In this document: positions 47,847-57,176 of the stretch, piece after piece | Numbering within the stretch: position 1 is the first letter of the stretch | Layout of the letters: each line of letters opens with the position of its first letter | Source of the DNA: Triatoma infestans | Taxonomy: Eukaryota > Arthropoda > Insecta > Hemiptera > Reduviidae | Assembly: GCA_011037195.1 (NCBI GenBank) | Contig: JAAEAF010006854.1 | Location: 1 to 64,000 of the forward strand | Length of the DNA stretch: 64,000 nt | Direction of reading: 5' to 3' | Notes under the pieces: model-generated | The model's database searches: none | The model's input: the letters and a program-made list of their open reading frames with translations, nothing else | Told to the model about the DNA's origin: nothing | Program-made: the position numbers and the translations under genes

Positions 47847-48396
47847 TGTAATTCCAAATTCTTTGAGTTTAGTAATTTATTTTAAAAGAAAAGTTAATTA
47901 AATTAAGAAATTTAAGATAATTAGGTAAGGTATTACAGAAAAGATAATGTACGGTGCCAGGTTTTATTTAACTAATCATTGTAAAATCGATAATAGGCAA
48001 TTTCAAGATGCAAACAATACAAACTTAGTAGAAAATTAGTAAAGATAATGTCACGTATATTTTTACAGTATATATTTCTAATTAAAAATATAAAAATAAG
48101 CCAATAATACCTCATACTCGTGTATATATATCTGTGCACTGGTATTCGATATCTTTATACGTGTAGTTAATTATAATAGTAAGTACTTACTTTAATGAAA
48201 TTACAACATATTCAGTAGAGCTAGCTCGACAAAGGGATACCCATTTGATACGTCGTTACTTTTTTTTAACTGATCAACTTTTATTGCCAAATCTTTGCCG
48301 GCACTACTATGCCATCTAGCGGTGCAATCATGCCTTACGGGGCTAGTAGTTAGGGCTATCTAGCCATCTAGCGGTTGAATCGAAGTACTGGTTACA
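47847..48396 (-). repeat. 3' LTR of the gypsy-type element
   Basis: Termini are TGTAATTCC and TGGTTACA on the plus strand, so TG...CA on either strand. It matches 53292-53841 over its whole length, e.g. GATAATGTACGGTGCCAGGT, AGTAGAGCTAGCTCG and TAGCCATCTAGCGGTTGAAT. Many substitutions separate the two copies, so the insertion is old. Confidence 0.85.
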
Positions 48397-49412
48397 TCTC
48401 TTCTTTTCCTTTCTGGCAATGGAGCCTTAGCCGTTGTACTTCTTGATTTGAGCGACGTGGCAGCTATCTGCTTTGACCCCCTTAGGTGGGAGTAACTCGT
48501 AGATGTTGGGCGATACAATCTTCTTGATAATGTACGGTTCCTCAAACTTAAAAACTAGTTTCGCTACAAACTGGCGCTGCGCGTCGGAGCGGAGATGATG
48601 GCGCCTCAAGATCTTCTCTCTTACCCGAAACCGTCCCTCCTACGCGAGTAATAATAGTGGGGCTTGTTTGTTACTCGCCTTTAACAAATTCTGCTCCATA
48701 ACACCCTGAGCTCTCTGAATTTACTTAGATGCTGTCGCCATGGTTTGTCAGTTGGTGGTTTGTTAGCTAAGAGACTTGATCATGTAGGAATTCCTGTGGA
48801 AATATAGGATTAGGTTGCATAAGCTCCCTACGAAAATTTAATTAAGCCGGAGTATAGCAGATAGAACCATGAACGCTGGGATTCAACGCAAACATGAATT
48901 CTGACAAATATAAGTCCCAGACCTGTGGTTTGATCCTACATATGATGCAATCATCGTTTTCACACACGGTTCACTCTCTCCACCGGATAGGCCTGAGGCC
49001 AATACGGTGGGGTGCGGCTCTAGGTAATTCTTAAAGCTTTAGCTAAGTCTCCAATAAAATGATGGATATCTAGCGCTCTATTATCAGTATGTAAAACTAG
49101 GGAAGTTCTCCATCGGTTCATCACCTTTTTCTTGGACCATTTCATAACCGTAGATGCATTGGCTAATATAGTCGGGATCAGCTCCGTCCATTTAGAAAAG
49201 TTATCTTGAAACACGAAAATGTAACAGTTATTCTGGCGGAAACGAGGTAATGATCCAATGATGTTTGAACATACTCGTTGCCATGGCCGACTAGGTAGTT
49301 GAAAATGCATTAAACACCGGAAGGGATTGGTAATATTAGGGAAGTTTCGAAATTGCCATTGTAGGCCGGTAAATCCTTCACTATTCATCGCTGCTAAAGA
49401 ATCTAATCCCAA
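48397..49412 (-). pseudogene. Gypsy-type integrase remnant
   Basis: The integrase core reads PWQRVCSNIIGSLPRFRQNN then CYIFVFQDNFSKWTELIP and LHTDNRA (49300-49070). After frameshifts come YWPQAYPVERVNR and LYLSEFMFALNPSVHGS (48990-48860), then a C-terminal LVFKFEEPYIIKKIVSPNIY followed by ELLPPKGVKADSC (48590-48440). The catalytic acidic residues at the D-x and TDN positions are partly visible. The order and the DLYLPEFMFALN-like text are typical of Ty3/gypsy integrases. Several stops; not functional. Confidence 0.75.
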
Positions 49413-49469
49413 GATACAAAGAATAGAAAGAAAAGATAAGACTCCAAAACGTAGCTATGTTACTCTGTC

Positions 49470-50660
49470 TCATCAATGTTCACCGATAAGGAGAGTGTAG
49501 AAAGATACGCTCTCTTTTATCCGGTTAGCCATATTCACGGGATATGGTCGAACGGTTGAAATAGTTGCGCCAAGCTGCTGCCCGGTTTCTTCATGAGGTA
49601 GGACTGCGCGGCTCCAGTGTGCACCAAAGCAAGAAAAGAGTAATTGAAAGCTCCAAAAAGACTCGGGAATCTGTAGGAGTAGGACCAAAGGAGTTCACTG
49701 AAATTATTTTTGTGGCTGATTTTGGAGAAACTGGTGACTCAACCTTTCTTGAAGGTTTGCTAGTAGACGTGGTATTGGTGGCAGCAGGGCCTGATTTATC
49801 AGAGCACAGCCCGTTTCCCGGAAGAGAACATTTGGGATAAGTCTTGAAAGTAACGTTCCGTTCTCCACAAAGGTAACAGAAAAATTTCTTCCTCGGCTGC
49901 TTACAGTCCGGTATTTATGGCCTAAGGTATTACAGTTCTAACAACGATTTGTTGAATTCGTTGCTTCTTTAGATTCTCCCTTGGTTTGGAGGGAAGGCAC
50001 TTCGGTTATAGTACAAGTTTCTGCAGTTTTGTCTGTCTTAGTTCTGAATGAATAAATTTATATAGGTGGTTTTTCCGATTTCACTTTCCTTGGGTTTACT
50101 TGGATGGTACGGCGGCTTCGTAAGCCGCATCTGAAAATGGGATTGCTCTTTAGGTGGGGGAGGCCGGAAAGATCGGGTTCGCTCCTGAAGTTGTTCGAAC
50201 TCTTGCCCCTTCTTAAGGAAATCTGTGTTGGACGTTAGTTCCGCAAAGCGAACATGATACTGATAACTAGACAACAAATTCTTATAAATCCTCCCTAGTT
50301 ATACTTCAGAGGAGGGTTGTTTAGATAGACGACTCATCAAAGTGCGAAGGTTAGTGATGAAAGTGGAAATGTCCTCTTGCTCTCCCTGGGCTCTACACTC
50401 AATCTGCCTCTAAAGAGTCCTGAATCTAAAGTCTGTCCTGATAATCGGGCGGAAAGAAGGTAGTTCGAAAATCTCGCTCGAAATACTCCAAGGAGACTTG
50501 TTAAGGTGATACCACAATAAGGGAGTACCGGTTAGCATTTGTGGAAGCCAAAGTGTAATGGTGACATCAGCAATACCATATATTTTCTTGCATTCCTCCA
50601 AAGTTGTCAAAAAAGTCTTCTGCCCTCGACGGGGAAATTCCGTCAAATTTTAAATCTCCA
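49470..50660 (-). pseudogene. Gypsy-type gag and protease remnant
   Basis: Gag fragments: SPWSISSEIFELPSFRPIIR (50470), ECKKIYGIADVTITLWLPQM (50580), then LTSNTDFLKKGQEFEQLQER (50220). A degenerate zinc knuckle, CYLCGERNVTFKTYPKC, lies near 49860. A protease-like VHTGAAQSYL lies near 49600, with H for the expected catalytic D (usual DTGA/S). Reverse transcriptase is missing between this and the integrase. Frameshifts throughout. Confidence 0.6.
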
Positions 50661-51409
50661 AATAGCATCGGATAAGATAAGGAGGTTGGAGGGTTCATAG
50701 GTAATTAAACCCAGGAACGGACCAGCCGAGGAGTAGGGCACTGTGGTTGTCCCTGTAACGGTATTGGTAGGCTGACCAATACTTCAAACAAAGCTAGAAA
50801 GAGAAAGATAAAAGTAAAAAAAAAAAAAAATTCATCCGAATCTTATACAATAACTAAAACCAGTGGCGGCTACTGGTATTCGCGATTGCGCGACTGAACC
50901 CCCAACTATTTGAAGAAAAAAAGTAAAAAATTAAATAAAAAAGTAGCAAAATTTTCTTATTTGATTTTATTTTCTTTCATATTTCAATTTCAAAAAAAAT
51001 ATTTTCATTTTTATATTAGTTAGGAACATAAGTCACACCAAAAATTGTATATACTATAAGTATTGTACAAAAATTGTGTAATCTATAAAGTATTAATGAA
51101 AAAGAAGTAGTACAATCGGAGAGTCAGACATAAAAGAATAGGAACGTATATCAGTACAGGAGCTGCTTTAATATGTTCGTACAATGAATTGTACACTTAG
51201 TGAATTGCATGTGTATCAGGAGATGTATAAAAAAGTAGGAAGCAGGGGGTTCACAGTTGGGAGTCGCGCTGGAGAATTTAGTATATATATATATGTATAT
51301 ATAAAAAATTTCTTTGTGTTAGTATAGAAAAGTGTATGTTTTTATTAACTTTTTTCAAAAAGAGTAGGGGTTACAAGCGCGATGAACATTACTTACGATC
51401 TACAACGAA

Positions 51410-52016
51410 CATACCCGATCTTACCCGGAGTTAAAAAAGTTTTTAGCAAATGTTCTCTGTGTGCGTGTGTGTGTGTGCGCCTGTGTGCGTGCACGGGTGT
51501 GTGTATATGTATGTGAACACCATAGCTCAAAAACGAAAAACCGTAGAAAGTTGAAACTTAATATTCCGTTTAGGTATCACCATGAGATCTGACCCTACGT
51601 TATCTGTCGAAATTCCTCAACCGGAAGTATCACTTTACTAGTTGATTTTTTTACTTTTTCGCCATTTTCTCAAAAATTGCTCCGATAATTTTCTTGAATC
51701 TTCTTATATAAACTAAACATACAAAGATCTAAAACTTTTATTTGAAACATTTGTCTGGTAAAATTCATTTAAGTGCACTTTTAGGGGAGGGATGGGGTTA
51801 TATTATTCTCTAAAGTGCTCTCATATTTGATTATACAATTCTATCATCCAAACAAAATTAATTAGAAATAAATAGATGGCCAAAATTCTGAGTTTCAAGA
51901 AAATAGTAAACCGGAAGTGCGCTTTTACTGAACATTTTTTTCAGTTTTCGAAGAATTTCATTAAATTTGGTACACAACCTATAAAATTTGTCAATTATAA
52001 TTTTGAGAACTGAGTA
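51410..52016 (+). repeat. CCGGAAG-family repeat, 5'-damaged copy
   Basis: The copy shares GAACACCATAGCTCAAAAAC, GAAATTCCTCAACCGGAAGT, AATAGATGGCCAAAATTCTG, AAACCGGAAGTGCGC and CCTATAAAATTTGTCAATTA with the full units. A (GT)n tract is at 51460-51500. The end is cut by a SINE at 52012. Confidence 0.75.
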
Positions 52017-52202
52017 ATGGTCATTGCCGCCTGAGCCTTCTCAGTGCACTGCCGGCCTCCGGAAGGTGTTCTCTCGTTACAGACAACACTGTCCATCACC
52101 GGACAGTGTGCTGTAAGAGCTCCTAGGAAGAAAAACCTAAGTCGAACCCGAGTCTTCCGCGTGGGAGTCCAATGCACTATCCACTGAGCTAATAGATTTA
52201 TT
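52012..52202 (-). mobile_element. tRNA-derived SINE
   Basis: Minus strand: TTAGCTCAGTGGATAGTGCA (A box), then CCCACGCGGAAGACTCGGGT and GGGTTCGACTT (B box), then the body GGAGCTCTTACAGCACACTG, CCGGTGATGGACAGTGTTGT and CGGAGGCCGGCAGTGCACTG. A and B boxes of a pol III promoter are clear. It is the same family as 59.96 and 10.7 kb. Confidence 0.8.
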
Positions 52203-52375
52203 CTTAATTTAACATATTTAATTGTAGGAGAGGGATGCAAGTTTTTACCTGGCTCCTAGCTTACTTCGTGATTTTTAACTAGCCAAGCTACTAATTATGA
52301 TAGGTAATGTAAGTATTTAAAAAAAAAAAGTTGAACCCCCACATATCCAAGTCACGAGCCGCCACTGACTACAAC

Positions 52376-53291
52376 CATCATTTTTAAATAATAATAAAAA
52401 TTATAACTGTTTTGGTTAAAATTTAAAACAAAAATACGTAATGCCAAAAAAATACCTTATCTTCAAACTAAAAGAAATATATACATAAATATAAAATATA
52501 AAATTGTATAACCAATCTAAATATTACTTATTTACAAAATTTATTTAATTTGCTTACTTTATTTAAGCAATGGCGATCATTTAATTACCTAATTTTATTA
52601 TTATTTAATTCTCTGTAGAGAATTTAATTCTCACCAAAAAAATTATTACTAATGAAGTTTTATTTTCTTCTAAATGAAATAAGACCAGCTATGTTTATTG
52701 CAATTATATATCTGACGTATAAACAGCACTACAGAACGACAAATAATGAGTTCAATAAACATCCAATACGGTAGCTTAATATACTAATTAAATTAATGAC
52801 ACCAGTTTTTACAACTACTATTTGTTTCAATTTCTCATTGTTCATTAGTTTTGGTCATTAAAACTGTGTAAAATAAAATTGGTAAATAAAGAGTATTTAC
52901 AAACCAAGTAAATAAAATAAATTGAGAGGCAAACAAATTTGTAAAAAAAGTTGCATGATCCATTGTGTGAAAGGCAATTTATTTAAAAGTTTTGACTGAA
53001 CAATATTGAATCGTAAGTAATAAAAGTAATACAAATATTTGTTTTATGGATTTTATTTAATAAATTATGTGTATACCTAAACACAACCAGTACAGTAGAG
53101 ATTATTGTATAGGTAATATTTAACTCTTTCTTTGTGTAACCGTTTTTGTTACTGCATTTATTATCCTATAATTGTATTATATATTATGTTTCATCATCTT
53201 TGATTATTACTTTCGTATTGTTTGCTCAAATTATAAATTATTTAAATTTATAAGGTTTTCGAGGTCTCACGTTATTGCACTAATTAATTAT
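52376..53291. other. Gypsy-type element leader, no coding sequence seen
   Basis: This is AT-rich DNA between the hAT insertion and the 5' LTR. A primer-binding site just below 53292 on the minus strand is not recognisable. Confidence 0.4.
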
Positions 53292-53841
53292 TATAACCTC
53301 AAAATTCTTGACTTCAATAATTTATTTAAAAGAAACGTTAATTAAATAAAGAAATTTACGATAATTAGGTATGTTATTAAAGAAAAGATAATGTTCGGTG
53401 CCAGGTTTTATTTAACCTAATCATTGTAAAATCGATAATAGGCAATCTCATGATGCAAACAATACAAACTTAGTAGAAAATTAATAAAGATAAGGAGTCA
53501 CGCATATTTACAGTAAATATTCTTAAAAAATATAAGAAATAAGCCAATACCTCATACTCGTGTATATATCTGTGCACAGGTATTCGATATTTTTATGCGA
53601 GAAGTTAATTATTATAGTAAGTACTTACATTTAATGGAAATTAAATGGACATTTTCAGTAGAGCTAGCTCGGATAATGGGGTACCCACTTGATACGTTAC
53701 TTTTTTTTAACTGATCCAACTTTTATTACAAAAATCTTTGCCGACGCTACTGTGCTATCTAGCGGCGCAATCATGCTTTACAAGGCTAGTAATTAGGGCT
53801 ACTCTAGCCATCTAGCGGTTAAATCGAAGTACTGGTTACTA
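53292..53841 (-). repeat. 5' LTR of the gypsy-type element
   Basis: Direct repeat of 47847-48396; see shared blocks GGTGCCAGGTTTTATTTAAC, AAAATCGATAATAGGCAATC and TCATACTCGTGTATATATCT. Its left edge is degraded. Confidence 0.82.
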
Positions 53842-53935
53842 ATACTAACTATAAAATTTTGTGAGTTGCCATTTTTTAAAACTTACTTTAGTAAGAGAAA
53901 GTTGTGTGACTGTTTCACACGGATTTTTTTTTTCG
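53842..53935 (+). repeat. CCGGAAG-family repeat unit 3, right part
   Basis: ATACTAACTATAAAATTTTG through TTTAGTAAGAGAAAGTTGTG and TTTCACACGGATTTTT is the normal end of the unit cut at 47846. Confidence 0.75.
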
Positions 53936-54114
53936 TTATATATGATAAGTTTATTAAGTTTTAGTTTTAATTAACTATTTGTTATTTTAGGTGTTTGTTA
54001 ATGTTGATATGCTGCCTTTTGAGCAAGTAGTTTTTAGTCAATCTAGTGCAGATTATATTTCTTTATTGTACTATTATCATAGTATTTTCCATTTTTTTTT
54101 TTTTTAACGAATCC

Positions 54115-55480
54115 CTAAAGATTAGGAAATATCAGCGATAGTGCCCATATTAAAAAAAGGCGACAATAGAGAATATGGCAATCATAGAGGAATATCCCAT
54201 CTTTTCGTTCCCAGCAAACTCTACTCAAAGATCTTAGAGAAAAGATTAAGAAGAATTCTGGTCAGTCAACTACAGGTTTTAGAAACAACCGAAGCACTCA
54301 AGGCTTAATATTCACCTTGCGCCAGGGAAGCGAGGAGGTGATAGAAAAAAGTAAGCGCGTGAATTTGTGCTTTGTGGATCTAGAAAAAGCATTTGACCGC
54401 ATCAACTCTCTGATTAAGAAAAGAGTGAATGAAGGATTATGGAGAACCATAGACAGTCTGTAATAAGGACAAGGAACTATGTTCGAACAGCCAATACCAG
54501 CTCTCGGAAGTTCGAGACAACAAAAGGAGTCCGTCAAGGCTGTAGCCTTAGTCCGCTACTGCTACTGTTTATAGAGGAAGTACCTAGAGTAAGTACTACT
54601 GAGAGGTCTCAAGTCAGAATGAGCAAGTTTGAGGTGGGTTTCTTTAGAATGCCACCCATTCGCTTAAACATCCTAACTTATCGACGACGATATAGTCCTG
54701 ATTGCGAGCAATGCTGATAACCTGCCATATAATTTGAACATTCTCTAGAAAGAGCTGAGAAAAATTAATATATCTATCAATACAATGAAGACGAAGGCGA
54801 AGGAGATTGGCAGGGAAAGGGGGGGTCAACCATAGAACGTTATGGTTAATCGGCAAGTGCTACAGCAAGTTGGAAATTTCAAATATCTAGGAGTTAATAT
54901 AAATGAAGAAGACCGAATTCATAAAGAAATAAATAGTAGGGATCGCTTCGGAAGGAAGATTGTTTAATGCCTTAAAATGAGGATTTATAAACAAAAAAGA
55001 GATTAGTAAAATCACTAAGGTAACAATCTTTAAAAATACATACCTCCCAGTCTTAACATACAGCATTGAGTCATGGGCTCCCACATCAAAACATCGTAGC
55101 AAAATCCAAGCAGCGGAAATGCGCTTGCTTCGAAGGATTGAGGGTAAGCCAAGTAGGGACCGTGTAAGGAACACTACGATAAGATCAAACCTAGATGTCA
55201 AGCCTGTGGGGGAATTTGATGAGGGGAAGTTGGATTGGAGGAGGAAGATGGATGTAGGGAAAGTGGCTAGAACATGCTATGGGGCGAAAATGCAGGGACA
55301 GCGAGATCGAGGAAGATCGCGAAGCACCTGGGAAGATGTGGTCAAAAAAGATTTTTACAGCAAAGAGACTGGAATGAGCCAAGAGAGCTAAATTGACAAA
55401 GGACAGGAATAGTTGGAAGGCACAACTGAAGGCAGTCTCTACACCGTGAGGTAGAAGAGATTTAGATTAAGTAGAAGAAG
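54115..55480 (+). pseudogene. RTE-like non-LTR reverse transcriptase, broken
   Basis: Plus strand across several frames: VPILKKGDNREYGNHRGI (54140), SKLYSKILEKRLRRILVSQL (54210), EKSKRVNLCFVDLEKAFDRI-like text (54350), KGVRQGCSLSPLL (54523), LIDDDIVLIASNADN at the YADD position (54675), FKYLGVNINE (54880), FKNTYLPVLTYSIESW-like text (55030), then RRIEGKPSRDRVRN and MDVGKVARTCYGAKMQGQRD with RGRSRSTWEDV. These are RTE/BovB-type signatures. At least four frame breaks. Confidence 0.75.
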
Positions 55481-55546
55481 AGAAGAGATACTCTAAATTT
55501 TTGTTCCATTCATTGTTTTTGTTTCAAAGAGATAGTTTTCTTTTAG

Positions 55547-55640
55547 AGACATTTTCCGTGATAGCCTGCTTCGTTTTGTGGTCATCGACCGGTTTCGGGC
55601 GTTCATCCATCTTCAGGATGCGTTTTTCAGACTCTAGAGT
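55547..55640 (-). repeat. Hammerhead-bearing repeat, family 5, single arm
   Basis: TTTTCCGTGATAGCCTGCTT to TCAGACTC repeats the left arms of the fold-backs at 55773 and 61288. Confidence 0.65.
55578..55625 (-). ncRNA. Putative type I hammerhead ribozyme
   Basis: Minus strand: CGCATC, CTGAAGA (55616-55610), a stem II region GGATGAACGCCC (weak), GAAA (55596-55593), CC, GGUC, then GATGACC. CATC and GATG form a 4-bp stem I. Core intact. CCGG after GAAA is self-complementary, so stem III may form between two molecules. Confidence 0.5.
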
Positions 55641-55815
55641 TGTGTAAACAACTCACACTTCGCGAGTAGTTTCTTTATTAAACTGATCGCCTCTTTCATT
55701 CCCCACTAATCTGGCCTAGGCCAGAGTGGCAACTACTCATTGGAAATATACATTTAGTTTACTTATTAAGCATCAGAGACATTTTCCGTGATAGCCTGCT
55801 TCATTTTGTAGCCAC

Positions 55816-55860
55816 CGATCGGTTTCGGGCGTTCGCCCATCTTTAGGATGCGTTTGCTCA
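55816..55860 (-). ncRNA. Hammerhead-like motif, core mutated
   Basis: CATC, CTAAAGA, stem II GGGCG-AA-CGCCC, GAAA, CCGATC, GGTGGC on the minus strand. G5 is replaced by A. Stem II is a perfect 5-bp helix. Confidence 0.4.
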
Positions 55861-56007
55861 GACAATGTGATCACACAGACTTGCACAGAGCAAATACAGT
55901 TTACACATTGACTCTTTCACTTCTCTTTCTTACACTGATTCTGTGTGTAAACTGTAAATACAGCAAATGCTGTGTACAAGTTTGTGTTATCACACTGTCT
56001 GACAAAA

Positions 56008-56053
56008 CGCATCCTGAAGGTGGGCGAACACCCGGAAACCGGTCGATAACCAC
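56008..56053 (+). ncRNA. Hammerhead-like motif, core mutated
   Basis: GCATC, CTGAAGG (A9 to G), GGGCGAACACCC, GGAAA, CCGGUC, GATAACC. Core position 9 is changed. Confidence 0.4.
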
Positions 56054-56129
56054 AAAATTTAGAAGCAGGCTACCACGGAAAATGTCTCTGATGCTTTCCA
56101 GCTCTGCGGAACCAACCACCACACCTAAT

Positions 56130-57000
56130 AGTTTTCTTTTTTTGATATCCATAATTTTTGTCACTATAATGGAGATTTAGCAGATGGAGAAAAATTGATT
56201 TGGGATTAATAAGCTGTTTCCGGTTTATTAGACTTTTAAAAAGTTTTCTAAGTAATAATTGACTCTTTCAAATATCAAGCAGAGATAAATAAAATAATTT
56301 TTAAGACAAATAATCCTAATAGGCAAACTATGAATTCAATTATATCAAAAACAAATAAAAGTTGCTTGATTTTAGTCAAAATAAAAAGACGCAAACAACT
56401 GTCTGCAATTTTTATTATCAAAAAAAGTCTGAAGATAATTAATGTGGGAAGAGTATAAAATTTGGTGGTAGGGGGTGGGGAACACAAATATAGTAGGAAA
56501 TCTAGGTTAGAAATAATGAATTTTTTTTTTTTCTTTTTAATGTCTAAATAAGGATGTTCCGGTAATTTAAATTAATACACTGGTTACCCAATGATTCATA
56601 TTACTAGCAGGGACAATATTACGGTTAGCGTATTATTTTGTTGTGATTGACGATTTTATTAATATCACAAGATGAGAGATATTATGTTAAAAGTTAAAAC
56701 TTCTGATAATCCAACTTTTTTTAAGATACATTTTTATTAAATTCAGTCGAGAAAAATATGGAAATTATTACATAAAAATAACAAAATAAAAAAAAATCTT
56801 TGATTCTTAATTAGCAATAAAATACATAATTGGCAATTTAATATTATGTAATAAATCTCAACCTTCTGAGAAATATTCATTTAAAAGTAATTAAAATGAA
56901 ATCAGTTAATTGTAATTAATTGTTAAATTGTAGAATTGAATTGTACTTTTTATAAAATTTGTATTTTATTAAAAATTAAATGAAAATAAATATACAATTG
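56130..57000. other. No gene recognised
   Basis: AT-rich DNA with homopolymer runs; nothing coding. Confidence 0.4.
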
Positions 57001-57176
57001 TAGCAATTGTTGGCCGTTAGAAATGAACAGATTTATCTAATTGTTGACTTATCGACTAGGAAGTTTCCAAAAAAACAAAAAAAAAAAACAAACAATTTTA
57101 AAGTGTTTTTTATTTTAAATCGACGTTTCGGCAAACATTTTTGAGGGGCTCTGTTAAAGTAAGAGAGCGTTATAAC

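Larger units (their letters stand above)
50861..52367. mobile_element. Non-autonomous hAT element with 8-bp target duplication
   Basis: The termini are CAGTGGCGGCT at 50861 and AGCCGCCACTG ending at 52367. The flanks are ACTAAAAC (50853-50860) and ACTACAAC (52368-52375), an 8-bp duplication with one mismatch. CAGTGGCGG-type ends plus an 8-bp duplication are diagnostic of hAT. The inside has no transposase; it holds a CCGGAAG fragment and a SINE. It lies within the gypsy-type element. Confidence 0.8.
47847..53841 (-). mobile_element. Ty3/gypsy-type LTR retrotransposon, decayed, nested in repeat unit 3
   Basis: Two direct repeats of about 550 bp (47847-48396 and about 53292-53841) flank gag, protease and integrase remnants on the minus strand. 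Rejoining the outer flanks (AAATTTAGTATAC and TAACTATAAAATTTTGTGAG) restores the normal order of the CCGGAAG unit, with a short ATAC duplication. The reverse transcriptase and RNase H seem deleted. The right part is itself interrupted by a hAT element. Confidence 0.82.
55773..56128. repeat. Fold-back element with two hammerhead-like arms, family 5
   Basis: Left arm 55773-55875 and right arm about 55970-56098 are inverted (AGAGACATTTTCCGTGATAG against ACCACGGAAAATGTCTCTGA; TGTGATCACACAGAC against GTTATCACACTGTCTG). The tail GATGCTTTCCAGCTCTGCGG continues as at 61500. The left hammerhead core is CTAAAGA (mutated), the right CTGAAGG with GGAAA (mutated). Confidence 0.7.
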
